Assembly: GCF_003385955.1 (NCBI RefSeq) | Contig: NZ_QRDW01000012.1 | Location: 62,001-126,000, forward strand | Reading direction: 5' to 3' | DNA length: 64,000 bases | From: Aestuariispira insulae | GTDB lineage: Bacteria > Pseudomonadota > Alphaproteobacteria > UBA8366 > Aestuariispiraceae | Shown: piece by piece, positions 45,791-55,259 of the stretch | How positions within the stretch are numbered: the first letter of the stretch is position 1 | How the letters are laid out: each line of letters begins with the position of its first letter | Made by a program: the position numbers and the translations under genes | The notes under the pieces: model-generated | Database searches by the model: none | What the model was told of the DNA's origin: nothing | What the model saw: the letters and a program-made list of their open reading frames with translations, nothing else

Positions 45791-46717
45791 TTAATAGGGC
45801 AGATGGGTGCCACGGCTGATCGCACGGCCACGTTGAAAATCTTCCACATCCATCGGCTTCTTGCCCGGTCGCTGCAGACATTTGATTTTCAACGCGCCTC
45901 GCCCACAGCCCACCGTCAGTTCTTCATCCATGACAAAGCCCGGCGTGCAGCAGCAGGGAATGGCTTCTGCTTTGATGACTTTCAACCGTTCGCCGTCAGC
46001 CTCGAACCAGGCTCCCGGCCAGGGGGTAAAGGCGCGCACTTTCCGGGCCAGTTCTTCCGCGGTCACATTCCAGCAGAGCCTGGCCTCCGCCTTATCCAGT
46101 TTTTCCGCATATGTGACGCCTTCCTCCGGCTGCGGCACGGCTACCGCGCTGCCGTCGGCAAGACTGTCCAGCGCAGGGCAGATCATCGCGGCCCCAAGGG
46201 TAGACAATTCATCATGCAGGCATTGCGCCGTCATGTCCGGTGAGATCCTGACCACTTCACTGGCTAGCATGTCACCGGTATCAAGCCCTTCATCCATGGC
46301 CATGATGGTCACACCCGTTTCTTCGTCGCCCGCCAAAATCGCACGCTGGATCGGTGCCGCCCCGCGCCAACGCGGCAGCAGGGAGGCATGCACATTCACG
46401 CAGCCCAGTTTCGGCGCGTTCAAGATCATTTTCGGCAAAATCAGGCCATAGGCGACCACCACGGCGGCATCCAGATTGAGATCCGCAAAAGCCTGCTGAT
46501 CGGCGGGATCACGGAAATTGACCGGGCATCGCACCTCAATGCCATGCTGTTCCGCCAGTTCATGCACGGGGCTCGGCCGTAGCTTTTTGCCCCGGCCTGC
46601 GGGGCGGGGCGGCTGGGAATAGACACAAACCACATCATGCCCGGCATCCATAATCGCTTGCAGGACCGGTACGGAAAAATCCGGGGTTCCCATGAATGCC
46701 AGGCGAAGTTTCGTCAT
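45791..46717 (-). CDS. fmt: Methionyl-tRNA formyltransferase
   Basis: It formylates initiator Met-tRNA using 10-formyltetrahydrofolate. At 308 residues it is full length. The active-site Asn-His pair is in [19 protein letters not shown] and the catalytic Asp in [11 protein letters not shown]. The C-terminal OB-like tRNA-binding domain is present ([18 protein letters not shown]). It lies 36 bases after def on the same strand, the common def-fmt operon. Confidence 0.97.
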   Translation of the reverse strand: MTKLRLAFMGTPDFSVPVLQAIMDAGHDVVCVYSQPPRPAGRGKKLRPSPVHELAEQHGIEVRCPVNFRDPADQQAFADLNLDAAVVVAYGLILPKMILNAPKLGCVNVHASLLPRWRGAAPIQRAILAGDEETGVTIMAMDEGLDTGDMLASEVVRISPDMTAQCLHDELSTLGAAMICPALDSLADGSAVAVPQPEEGVTYAEKLDKAEARLCWNVTAEELARKVRAFTPWPGAWFEADGERLKVIKAEAIPCCCTPGFVMDEELTVGCGRGALKIKCLQRPGKKPMDVEDFQRGRAISRGTHLPY

Positions 46718-46753
46718 TTGGTTCCCATCTGCTGCTGCGTCCTTGAAACCGGC

Positions 46754-47269
46754 TCAGGCCGCTTTGGTTTTCATCAATTTCTTGAGCTTGCGCATGATCA
46801 TCGATCTCTTCACCGTGGAGAGGTGATCCACGAACACCACCCCATCGAGATGGTCGATCTCATGCTGAACACAAGTTGCCAGCAATTCATCCGCCTCAAT
46901 CTCACACGCCTCGTTCTTCTCATTGAGGTAGCGGACCTTGACCTTGGCCGGGCGGATCACTTCAGCATATTGATCCGGGAAAGACAGGCAGCCCTCTTCA
47001 TAGGGCGCGGTCTCATCGGATTCCCAGATGATTTCCGGATTCGCCATGCGGATCGGTTCCGGGGCATCGCCTTCGCGCGCGATATCCATCACCAGAACAC
47101 GTTTGGAGACACCCACCTGGGGCGCTGCCAGTCCAATGCCCGGCGCGTCATACATGGTGTCCAGCATATCATCCATCAGCTTGACGATCTCCGCATCAAC
47201 TTCGGCCACCGGCTCCGCCTTTTTCTTCAAAACGGGATGCGGGGCGACAAGGATCGGCAAAATGGCCAT
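46754..47269 (-). CDS. def: Peptide deformylase
   Basis: It removes the N-terminal formyl group from nascent proteins. The 171-residue metalloenzyme has all three motifs: GIGLAAPQVG, EGCLSFP (metal Cys) and QHEIDHLDG (two His ligands and the catalytic Glu). ATG at 47269 is used; the TTG at 47287 would add six unsupported residues. It is the first gene of def-fmt and divergent from rmuC. Confidence 0.97.
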   Translation of the reverse strand: MAILPILVAPHPVLKKKAEPVAEVDAEIVKLMDDMLDTMYDAPGIGLAAPQVGVSKRVLVMDIAREGDAPEPIRMANPEIIWESDETAPYEEGCLSFPDQYAEVIRPAKVKVRYLNEKNEACEIEADELLATCVQHEIDHLDGVVFVDHLSTVKRSMIMRKLKKLMKTKAA

Positions 47270-47464
47270 GGCAATTCTTCTTTCCAACTGTCATAAGAAG
47301 CCTTAGCAATACGGCTTCCCATGGGCGCAATTTCTTTTCCGGTTTCCGCACGAAAAACCGGCTCTTCTGTTTAGGTAGGGTTTCAACCCCCATACGTCAA
47401 GCAGCTTGGGTCAATCGTGCGAATCGCCTTATCCTAGGGATAATAACAGTTTTGGGGTTAATTC

Positions 47465-48877
47465 ATGAGTATTGAATGGATCATCATCGCAGCCCTTGGC
47501 GGGATCTCGCTCTTGAGCTTGGTGGGCCTGATCCTGCAGGTCCGCCGCACACCGGCCACCGTAACCGATCCTGAAACCCTGCGCGATCTTGTGGAAACCC
47601 AAACACGTCTTGAACATCTGGAAGGCCAGCTGGAGGAAGCCCATGGCCAGCTCCGCCTATTGGATCAAAGCCGCGACCAGCTGCGCCAGCAGGTGAGCGA
47701 GCTGCAAACGGCGCTCGCGCTCTCCCGCCAGGAAGTGGCCGAGGCGGCAAAGCGCCTGTCCGATTGGGATGAGTTTAAAAAGCAGGCCCAGAACACCGCC
47801 CAGGCCGCCACGATCGAGGCCGCCAACAAGCTGAGCAGCAAGCTGTTGGAAGACCATAAGCGGGAAAATGAAGAGGCCAAGAAAGAGGCGGAAAAACGGG
47901 TTGCCGAAACCACCAAAACCCTGACCGAACAATTGAGCAATGTGGTGAAATCCGTGGCGGCACTGGATTCCCAGGTCAAGGTGACCGACCAGACCATGAA
48001 TGTCCTGCACCGGGCACTTTCCGCACCGTCAACGGCTGGCTTGGCGGCGGAAACCGTTCTGGAAAACACATTGAAAGCCTTTGGCCTGACCGAGGGGCGT
48101 GATTTCTCGCTCCAGCATACGGTGGATGACGGTGACGGAAAAAGAAAACGGCCCGATGCCCTGGTCTTCCTGCCCGGTGACAGCCTGCTGGTGATTGATG
48201 CCAAAGCTTCGAAACATCTGCTGGATCTGGCCGAGGCAGAGGAAAAAGGCGAGGACACCGCCCGGATCCACGCAGATTTCAAATCCACCATGGGCAAGCA
48301 TTTGCGCGATCTCACCACCCGTGACTATGCCCAGGCGATCCGCAACCAGTTCAAGGATATGGACACAAACCGAGATATCCGCCAAGTGACCACCTTCATG
48401 TTCCTGCCCAATGACGGCGCGGTCGAAAAGCTGATCGACATTGATCCTGAAATCGCCCAAAAAGCCGCGGCCAGCGATATCATCCTGGGCGGCCCCAGCA
48501 GCCTGTGGGCCGCGGTCGGCGTGGCCAGCATGCGGTTGAAATTCGCCAAGTCCCAGGAAAACCAGCAGAAAATTGTCGACGAGGTGGAAAAACTGGTCGC
48601 GGCGATCGCAACCATGGCCGAACATGGCACCCGCCTGGGCAATGGGCTGAAAACCGCCCTTTCGGCCTTTGACAAGATGGCCGGATCGGTCAATCGCAAC
48701 ATCCTGCCCAAGGCCAGCCGCATGGTGCAGATGGGCGTTTCCGCCCCGGCAAAAGGCCTGGATTCAAAATTTCCCAGGCTTTCCGTCCAGACCGACGCGA
48801 TTGATGCCGATGTCAGCCCGGCAGAAGAACGGATCAACGGCGGCGAACTGCCCCTGCTGAAGGCGGGCGACGACTGA
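47465..48877 (+). CDS. rmuC: DNA recombination protein RmuC
   Basis: A 470-residue inner-membrane-anchored protein that limits inversions at short inverted repeats. An N-terminal TM (about 4-26) is followed by a coiled coil (40-150) and the conserved RmuC domain with nuclease-like features (about 190-400: RPDALVFLPGDSLLVIDAKAS contains the PD-D..K-type core; then FMFLPNDGAVEKLIDIDPEI). A flexible tail ends the protein. Transcribed alone. Confidence 0.94.
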   Translation: MSIEWIIIAALGGISLLSLVGLILQVRRTPATVTDPETLRDLVETQTRLEHLEGQLEEAHGQLRLLDQSRDQLRQQVSELQTALALSRQEVAEAAKRLSDWDEFKKQAQNTAQAATIEAANKLSSKLLEDHKRENEEAKKEAEKRVAETTKTLTEQLSNVVKSVAALDSQVKVTDQTMNVLHRALSAPSTAGLAAETVLENTLKAFGLTEGRDFSLQHTVDDGDGKRKRPDALVFLPGDSLLVIDAKASKHLLDLAEAEEKGEDTARIHADFKSTMGKHLRDLTTRDYAQAIRNQFKDMDTNRDIRQVTTFMFLPNDGAVEKLIDIDPEIAQKAAASDIILGGPSSLWAAVGVASMRLKFAKSQENQQKIVDEVEKLVAAIATMAEHGTRLGNGLKTALSAFDKMAGSVNRNILPKASRMVQMGVSAPAKGLDSKFPRLSVQTDAIDADVSPAEERINGGELPLLKAGDD

Positions 48878-48916
48878 CTATCAGCGTCACCCTGCCACTA
48901 TCCGACTTTGTAAGGA

Positions 48917-50335
48917 TCAGGGATTTTCAACCCGAACCTTATAGCGCAGCACCGTTTCGCCCTTTGCCGGAACAGCAACCGACCAGACCGCCCGGTAGGC
49001 GTCCTTTTTCGCATGGCGCGCGCTTTCTTCCAGGATTCTCCATTCGCCGTTGAACCCTTCGATCACGTCGACCACGACCCCGGCCGGGCGGGCATTACGC
49101 AAGGTGATTTCATAAGTGGTTTCATAATTGTTGCTGCGGCTGCCAGCGCCAAGCTTTTCAAAATCCACCTGTTTCCGGTCGGCGGAGATATCAAAGGCCT
49201 GGCCATATTCAACCTCGCCACGCTCGCCTTCCGCCAAGGCCTTCAAGCAGTTTTCACCCAGAAACTGGTTGCCGTTTTGGGCATAGATCCGAAACAGGCC
49301 TTCCGGCAATGGGCGGCCAAGGCCGCTTTCTGCGTCATTTTTCAGCTCCAGCCGCAGGGCCGGACGCAAATCCGCCTGGACCGGGCCCCGATACCAATGG
49401 CCGTAATCCCGATTTTCCAACACATAGCGTTTTTTCACCCGGAGATCACGGGCACTGGCAAAGGGGATCTTGATGCTGCCGCCATCCGCCAGATCCATCG
49501 GATAAGGCACGGTATAACTCCAATAGTCATGGGACGAGACACCGGAGATATCCGCTTCATCTGCCAACATCGGCGCCGCATTAAGCTCCATCCGGCCCAT
49601 GGCAGCCTGGGGTACCGGTCTGGCGGCACTCTGCCGGTTGACCGACCCGGCAATCACCTGGACCCTGGCACCCTCATAGGCACGGCCACTGCGGTTCTCC
49701 AGCATGATCTCACCGGACAGCCTTAACCGGCTCTCATCATCGGAGAGGGTCGCATTATAAACCGCCTGCCAACCCAGCCCGTCGGCCAGATAGCGGACAC
49801 GGGCAGGCGTTTCCCCCTTGCCCCTTGTCTGCAGGGTCACCTGCGGCAGGCGGCTGCCCAGTGATTGAAACTGATCCTTGCTCAGGATCGGGCGGCCCGG
49901 CGGGTTCATTTCAACCCGGTCGCCAAACTGGATGACCGGCCCGTTTTCCATGGACAGTAGGATACCGTCACGCCGGTCATCCTTGCCCGTGGCCGGGTTC
50001 CGGTCCGCCCAGGTGATGGCCTGGCCGACAAAACGGGTCAAAATGTCATGCATGCCAAGGCCGTCCGGCAGGGTCAGCGCATTGACCACCGCCACATCCT
50101 CGGTCTGTGGGGAAACCGACAAGCTGTCCGCGATCAGGCCGCGGCCCAGCCCCGGCAAGGCAATGCGGTTGGTGCCGCTGTCATGCACCAGCACACGTTC
50201 TTCATCCACCAGGCCCAGACCATTTTGGTAGGCGGTCACTTCCAACTTTTCCAATGCCCAGGCCGGCAACGCGGACGCTACCAGCACCAAAGCGGTCATG
50301 CCTGTGAAAATTTGTTTTCCCTTACCCCAAGCCAT
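48917..50335 (-). CDS. DUF4139 domain envelope protein
   Basis: A 472-residue exported protein. The signal peptide ends near PAWA-LE (about 27). The rest is beta-rich and matches DUF4139: VRYLADGLGWQAVYNATLSD in the middle and ADRKQVDFEKLGAGSRSNNY plus YEITLRNARPAGVVVDVIEG near the C-terminus. Function is unknown; the domain is found in periplasmic and mucoid-related proteins. Transcribed singly; AGGGGGAT precedes the ATG. Confidence 0.85.
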   Translation of the reverse strand: MAWGKGKQIFTGMTALVLVASALPAWALEKLEVTAYQNGLGLVDEERVLVHDSGTNRIALPGLGRGLIADSLSVSPQTEDVAVVNALTLPDGLGMHDILTRFVGQAITWADRNPATGKDDRRDGILLSMENGPVIQFGDRVEMNPPGRPILSKDQFQSLGSRLPQVTLQTRGKGETPARVRYLADGLGWQAVYNATLSDDESRLRLSGEIMLENRSGRAYEGARVQVIAGSVNRQSAARPVPQAAMGRMELNAAPMLADEADISGVSSHDYWSYTVPYPMDLADGGSIKIPFASARDLRVKKRYVLENRDYGHWYRGPVQADLRPALRLELKNDAESGLGRPLPEGLFRIYAQNGNQFLGENCLKALAEGERGEVEYGQAFDISADRKQVDFEKLGAGSRSNNYETTYEITLRNARPAGVVVDVIEGFNGEWRILEESARHAKKDAYRAVWSVAVPAKGETVLRYKVRVENP

Positions 50336-50361
50336 ACTGCATCCCCCTAACAGGTTTCTGT

Positions 50362-51087
50362 CTAGATCAGGCCGGACCCTTTCAGGAAATTGCGCAACAT
50401 CTTCGGCGCGTCCGGCAGTTCATGATAATTCGCTACATATTCCGGATGATTGTCGGACCAGGCCCCGGCAAACACCTGGCAATCCGCCTCCGGATGAAAC
50501 TGTACTGACAGCCGATGGTGGCCATAATCCAGCGCCATTGCGGCCATTTCAGGGCGGGTCGCCAGAACAACGGCATCATCGACCGGAGCCGCCACCTGTT
50601 CATAATTGCCAAAGTGGAATTCCGGTGCAGCGCCCAACCCGTCAAACAGGTAATGATCGCGCCCCGCATCGGTTATATCGACCGGCAGACTGGCCGCCAT
50701 GGGCCCGCCTTCCACGGGGATCACGTCACCGCCCCTTGACACCGCCATCAACTGATGGCCGCCGCAAATGCCCATCAAAGGCTTGCCGCTGTCCCACCAG
50801 TTATCGAGCCAGTCCAGCAACGACAGTTGGAACGGGCGTTTTTCATGGACCGAATGATAACTGCCCCCCAGGATAACACCATCCGCATCCTCCGGCCCGG
50901 GCAATCCGTCACCACGGCAGGCATGCAGGCCGTCATAATCGATATGATTCAGCACCCCCGCTTCATCCAGCTTCAGCGACACCCAATGAACCTCGTTATC
51001 GCCGCCGGGCGCATCCGCATAGCGATGATCCGGATAGCGGCCGGGCTCGGCAATCTGGGAAATGAAGAGGATGCGGTTTTTTGCCAT
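50362..51087 (-). CDS. Class I glutamine amidotransferase-like protein
   Basis: A 241-residue protein of the triad amidotransferase fold. The nucleophile Cys is in LMGICGGHQLM (about residue 108), and the His-Glu pair in SVQFHPEAD near 199. The GGSYHSVHE loop resembles GMP-synthase-like glutaminases. It is a stand-alone domain, so it may deamidate glutamine for an unknown partner or hydrolyse gamma-glutamyl compounds. It follows recR by 3 bases, the last gene of the dnaX operon. Confidence 0.85.
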   Translation of the reverse strand: MAKNRILFISQIAEPGRYPDHRYADAPGGDNEVHWVSLKLDEAGVLNHIDYDGLHACRGDGLPGPEDADGVILGGSYHSVHEKRPFQLSLLDWLDNWWDSGKPLMGICGGHQLMAVSRGGDVIPVEGGPMAASLPVDITDAGRDHYLFDGLGAAPEFHFGNYEQVAAPVDDAVVLATRPEMAAMALDYGHHRLSVQFHPEADCQVFAGAWSDNHPEYVANYHELPDAPKMLRNFLKGSGLI

Positions 51088-51090
51088 GAT

Positions 51091-51687
51091 TCAGGATTCC
51101 AGCGCATGACGCGCTTTCAGGGCCGCGCTCAGGGTTCCGTCATCCAGATAGTCCAGCTCACCGCCCACCGGCACCCCATGGGCCAGCCGTGTGACCGAGA
51201 CACCGCTGGCCGCCAGCCGCTCGGTCAGGTAATGCGCGGTTGTCTGGCCATCTACCGTCAGGTTGGTGGCCAGGATCACCTCTTTTACCGGCTGGTCCGG
51301 GCCGACACGGCTCAACAGGCTTTCGATATTGAGATCCTCCGGCCCGATGCCATCCAACGCGGACAGGACACCGCCCAGGATATGAAACCGCCCCCGGAAA
51401 GCCCCGGTGCGTTCCAGCGCCCAGAGGTCACCCACCTGTTCCACCACACAGATCTGCGTGTCATCCCGTTTGGGATCGGTGCAGACTGAACAGGGATCAT
51501 GGGTGTCGATATTGCCACAGGTGGCACAGATCCGGATGTTTTCCACCGCCCGGTCCAGGGCGTCAGCAAGTGGCCGCATCAGGCCCTCGCGCTTTTGGAT
51601 CATATGCAATGCCGCCCGTCGGGCCGACCGGGGCCCCAGCCCCGGCAAGCGGGACAGCAACTGTATCACCTGCTCAATCTCATTCAT
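51091..51687 (-). CDS. recR: Recombination mediator RecR
   Basis: A 198-residue protein that works with RecO/RecF to load RecA at gaps. The N-terminal helix-hairpin-helix is [20 protein letters not shown]. The zinc finger is [16 protein letters not shown]. The Toprim domain (about 79-175) begins with [13 protein letters not shown]. It follows ybaB by 21 bases; the dnaX-ybaB-recR order is widely conserved. Confidence 0.97.
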   Translation of the reverse strand: MNEIEQVIQLLSRLPGLGPRSARRAALHMIQKREGLMRPLADALDRAVENIRICATCGNIDTHDPCSVCTDPKRDDTQICVVEQVGDLWALERTGAFRGRFHILGGVLSALDGIGPEDLNIESLLSRVGPDQPVKEVILATNLTVDGQTTAHYLTERLAASGVSVTRLAHGVPVGGELDYLDDGTLSAALKARHALES

Positions 51688-51708
51688 GGAAGATCAGGCC
51701 TTCGCTGC

Positions 51709-52044
51709 TCAGAAAGGCAGCTTCATGCCGTCGGGAAGCTTCATGCCACCCATCATTTCCTGGGTTTTTTCCTGAACATAGGCCTCAACCTTCACCTTGG
51801 CGTCGTTATGCGCCGCCGTGATCAGATCTTCCAGGATTTCCTTTTCATCCGCTTTCAACATGCTGGGGTCGATGGAGACCCCTTTCATCTCGCCCCGGCC
51901 ATTCAATGTGACACTGACCATGCCGGCCCCGGACACGCCCATATGGGTAACATCCATCAGCTCTTCCTGCATGGCCTGCATCTTGTTTTGCATCTCCTGG
52001 GCTTGCTTCATCATTTTCCCAAGATTGCCGAGATCCTTGAACAT
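51709..52044 (-). CDS. YbaB/EbfC nucleoid-associated protein
   Basis: A 111-residue DNA-binding protein that forms tweezer-like dimers. Characteristic blocks are LGKMMKQAQEMQNKMQAMQE, VTLNGRGEMKGVSIDPSML and LEDLITAAHNDA. It sits 3 bases after dnaX and before recR, which supports the call. Full length. Confidence 0.95.
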   Translation of the reverse strand: MFKDLGNLGKMMKQAQEMQNKMQAMQEELMDVTHMGVSGAGMVSVTLNGRGEMKGVSIDPSMLKADEKEILEDLITAAHNDAKVKVEAYVQEKTQEMMGGMKLPDGMKLPF

Positions 52045-52047
52045 AAC

Positions 52048-53889
52048 TTACTCCTCCGGCAGCTGGTCCGCCGCCTCGTCATCATAATCGATCAAACCGG
52101 CCTCAATGACCGGCTTCAATTCCTTAACCCGCTTGATACGGGCGCTGGGAAATGCCTTTTTGACCGCCCGGACCAGGGGATCAGACTCCGCCTCGTCCTG
52201 AGCTTGTTTTTGCGCATCCGCATTCTGGGTGGCAATGGTCGGCTCTCCTGGCTCGTTAGATAGGGAGACCATCCAGCGCATTCCAGTCCATTTGGACAAA
52301 AGCTGGGCAACCTTGCCGTGGAAATCCTTGGGCGCATCCGCGGTCGGGCGGATTTCGATCCTGCCCGGTTCGAACCGCACCAGATGCACATGCCCCTCCA
52401 GATGGGTGACCAGGATGCCTTCACGATTTTCGCGGAAAAGCTCCACTACCTGACGGAAAGATTTCGGCCGCGGCAGTTTAACTTCGCGCCTGGCTTCGGC
52501 GGCCGGTATCGGGTTTGGAACAAAATCCGGCTGGGGTGCTGCACGCATCGCTGCGGCCCCGCCATTGATCGCGCGCAGATGCGCGCTCGGCCCCGGCGGG
52601 CCCATATCCGGCCCGGGCGGCATCGCCCCCTGCGACATGGCATTGGTCATGCCGCCATTGCCGCCACCGGCGGGCGCACCACCGGCACCAACTGCCCCCG
52701 GCACACCCTGACCGGATTGCAGCTGTTTTATAATCTCACCCGGGGTCGGCATATTACTGGCATGAATCAGGCGGATCAGGACCATTTCAGCCGCCTGAAT
52801 CGGGCTTGGTGCCTGCTGGGTTTCAGACAGGCCCTTCAACAGCATCTGCCAGGCCCTAGTCAGCACCGGCTGGGACAGTTTCCCGGCCATTTCCTTGCCC
52901 TTGCTCCGTTCAATCTCGGGCGTAGAGGGCTGGTCGGCCAGATCCGGCGACAGCTTGAACCGGGTCAGCCAGTAGCAGACATCCAGCAGATCCTGGATCA
53001 CCACCACCGGGTCTGCACCTTCGTCATACATGCCGCGCAGTATATCAAGCGCCTGGGTCGCTTCGCCCTGCATGACCGCATCAAAAAGTTCGAACACCCG
53101 GCCACGATCGGCCAAACCCAGCATGTCACGCACCTGTTCGGCGGTAACCGCCTCCCCGGAAAGAGCGATCGCCTGGTCCAGGATGGAAAGCCCATCGCGG
53201 GCGGAACCGTCGGCCGCGCGCGCCACCATGGCCAGCGCGTCATCATCAATGGTGATGCCTTCTTTTTCGGCGACCCGGCCAAAATGAGCCGTCAGCTTCT
53301 CTACCGAGATGCGACGCAGATCAAATCGCTGACAGCGGCTGAGCACCGTCACCGGCACCTTGCGGATTTCCGTGGTGGCAAAGATGAATTTCACATGTTC
53401 CGGCGGCTCTTCCAGAGTTTTCAACAGTGCGTTGAAGGCACTGTTGGAAAGCATGTGGACCTCATCGAGGATATAGATCTTATAGCGGGCCGCGACCGGT
53501 TTATAGCGCACCCCCTCGATCAATTCGCGAATGTCGTTGACCCCGGTGCGGCTGGCGGCATCCATTTCCTGGACATCCACATGGCGGTCTTCGGCAATGG
53601 CCCGGCAATTGTCGCATTCGCCACAGGGGCTGACCGTTGGGCCGCCATTACCATCAGGACCGGTACAATTCAGCGCCTTGGCGACAATGCGCGCGGTTGT
53701 GGTCTTGCCCACGCCACGCACCCCGGTCAGCACAAAGGCCTGCGCGATGCGGCCACTATCGATCGCATTTGACAAGGTCCGGACCAAGGCTTCCTGGCCC
53801 ACCAATTCTTCGAAATTCGTCGGCCGGTATTTGCGTGCGAGAACGCGATAGGCCGTATCCTGCTGTGTGTCACTCATGGGCCCGATCAT
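52048..53889 (-). CDS. dnaX: DNA polymerase III tau/gamma subunit
   Basis: The clamp-loader motor and organiser of the replisome. At 613 residues it is the full tau form. Walker A is GVRGVGKTTTAR (57-67), the zinc module has Cys75, 89, 92 and 95, Walker B DEVHMLS and sensor-1 region TVLSRCQRFDL. The C-terminal part after about 390 includes a Gly/Pro/Met-rich linker (GAVGAGGAPAGGGNGG) and the tau tail that contacts polymerase and helicase. ATG at 53889 has GGGGAG upstream; ATG at 53877 is also possible. No clear slippery site was found. Confidence 0.96.
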   Translation of the reverse strand: MIGPMSDTQQDTAYRVLARKYRPTNFEELVGQEALVRTLSNAIDSGRIAQAFVLTGVRGVGKTTTARIVAKALNCTGPDGNGGPTVSPCGECDNCRAIAEDRHVDVQEMDAASRTGVNDIRELIEGVRYKPVAARYKIYILDEVHMLSNSAFNALLKTLEEPPEHVKFIFATTEIRKVPVTVLSRCQRFDLRRISVEKLTAHFGRVAEKEGITIDDDALAMVARAADGSARDGLSILDQAIALSGEAVTAEQVRDMLGLADRGRVFELFDAVMQGEATQALDILRGMYDEGADPVVVIQDLLDVCYWLTRFKLSPDLADQPSTPEIERSKGKEMAGKLSQPVLTRAWQMLLKGLSETQQAPSPIQAAEMVLIRLIHASNMPTPGEIIKQLQSGQGVPGAVGAGGAPAGGGNGGMTNAMSQGAMPPGPDMGPPGPSAHLRAINGGAAAMRAAPQPDFVPNPIPAAEARREVKLPRPKSFRQVVELFRENREGILVTHLEGHVHLVRFEPGRIEIRPTADAPKDFHGKVAQLLSKWTGMRWMVSLSNEPGEPTIATQNADAQKQAQDEAESDPLVRAVKKAFPSARIKRVKELKPVIEAGLIDYDDEAADQLPEE

Positions 53890-54029
53890 ATACAGCTCTC
53901 CCCGCCCTGTCTCCCCTTCTGAACGGGATTGGCAACAAAAAATATGCGCGATGATTTGGATGCGGAAAATCGCGTTGGCAATAGCATGCCAACAGTCATT
54001 TATATCATTTTTTCAGGAGGTTAAGTGGA

Positions 54030-54123
54030 AGATCGACAATGCGACCCAAACGAAAACTCGTTACGGCTGCTTCCTTCCGGACCTGACCGGGTTGGCGAGG
54101 ACGTTCGTCCGCCGCCGACCTTC
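54030..54123 (-). ncRNA. ffs: Signal recognition particle RNA (4.5S/small SRP RNA)
   Basis: The minus strand carries GGTCAGGTCCGGAAGGAAGC, the invariant SRP apical loop and Ffh-binding core, preceded by CCTCGCCAACCC and followed by CAGCCGTAACGAG...GTTTGGG, as in alphaproteobacterial SRP RNAs. The ends pair: GGTCG at the 5' side with CGATC at the 3' side, giving about 94 bases. Ends are approximate. It lies 140 bases upstream of dnaX on the same strand. The rest of the 348-base gap (53890-54237) holds only the dnaX leader and the nudC promoter. Confidence 0.93.
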
Positions 54124-54237
54124 CGGGGCGTTATATGCCAATTTGTACCTGGTTTCGCAAGCGGGAATTATGTGCTACGTATTTCGCAGCACCCCGGAAG
54201 GTGATGTTCAGTAACAAATGGTATAGATGGGATTGGC

Positions 54238-55137
54238 ATGAATTACCGACGGAACTTTTATGAAAACAGCACCCTCGACCGGGCTGCACATCTCCGGGAG
54301 GATGAAGATTGGTACCGCCAAACCATTGTTTCCATTGAAACCCGCATCCTGCCGGTCTGGCGCTCCCAAAGTTTTGTCAGCGGGGTGGAAGGACCCGATC
54401 TGGCCCATCTAACAGGAGAAGATTTGGGCCAGCTGGATCATGAGGCCGCCTTTTTGGGACTGGTGGACGACACCCCATATTTTGCCATGGATTTTTCCCG
54501 GCATGAGGATCCGGGCCTTTCCGCTCATGGAGAGTTTCATGACCTGCGCGCGGTAGGGCCCCAGATGACAGCAAACCAGGGCGCCCTTGCCGCCTATGCC
54601 CGTGGAATCCTGCATTGGCATCGGCGACATCAATTCTGCGGGCGATGCGGCTGGCCAACGGTCAGTGTCTGGGCCGGACACAAGCGCAACTGTTCCAACC
54701 CGGATTGCAATCTGGACCATTTCCCACGCACAGACCCGGCTGTCATCATGTTGATCCATGATGATCAGAACCGGGTATTGATGGCCCGCCACCCCAATTG
54801 GGCCGAGGGCCTTCATTCCGTGCTGGCCGGTTTTGTCGAACCCTGCGAAAGCCTGGAACAGGCGGTCGCCCGCGAGGTTTATGAGGAAGCGGGCATCCGG
54901 ATCACTGATATCCGCTATCATTCCTCCCAACCCTGGCCATTCCCGTCCAATATCATGCTGGGTTTCACCGCCCGCGCTCTGAAAACAGACTTAACACTGG
55001 ACCCGAATGAGCTGGCCGAGGCCTGCTGGATGACGCCGGAAGAGTTGCGCAATTCTCCGGAAAACGAAACCTTTAGCCTGCCCCGACCGGATTCAATTTC
55101 CCGGGTTTTAATTGAAGACTGGATCCACCGGCATTAA
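54238..55137 (+). CDS. nudC: NAD(+) diphosphatase
   Basis: It hydrolyses NADH and NAD+ to NMN and AMP and can remove NAD caps from RNA. The 299-residue protein has a zinc ribbon CGRCGWPTVSVWAGHKRNCS with a further NPDC (about 138-160), the Nudix box GFVEPCESLEQAVAREVYEE (about 197-216) and the NudC-specific SQPWPFPSNIM motif right after it. All ligands are present. It is transcribed alone. Confidence 0.96.
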   Translation: MNYRRNFYENSTLDRAAHLREDEDWYRQTIVSIETRILPVWRSQSFVSGVEGPDLAHLTGEDLGQLDHEAAFLGLVDDTPYFAMDFSRHEDPGLSAHGEFHDLRAVGPQMTANQGALAAYARGILHWHRRHQFCGRCGWPTVSVWAGHKRNCSNPDCNLDHFPRTDPAVIMLIHDDQNRVLMARHPNWAEGLHSVLAGFVEPCESLEQAVAREVYEEAGIRITDIRYHSSQPWPFPSNIMLGFTARALKTDLTLDPNELAEACWMTPEELRNSPENETFSLPRPDSISRVLIEDWIHRH

Positions 55138-55259
55138 CTCCGTTGAAGCCTCGTCGCTATGCCCCTGATTGTGCAGAGGAAATACATCTCTGAACAAGGC
55201 ACAGTCATGACAGAAATTAATCAAAAATTAAGCGCGATCGTAGACATTGAGACATCTGG

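Noticed and set aside
52318-53772. 484-residue frame antisense to dnaX
   Set aside because: Lies wholly inside dnaX; His- and Arg-rich composition typical of antisense translation.
53867-54214. 115-codon plus-strand frame across the SRP RNA
   Set aside because: It covers the ffs gene on the opposite strand and the dnaX start; not coding.
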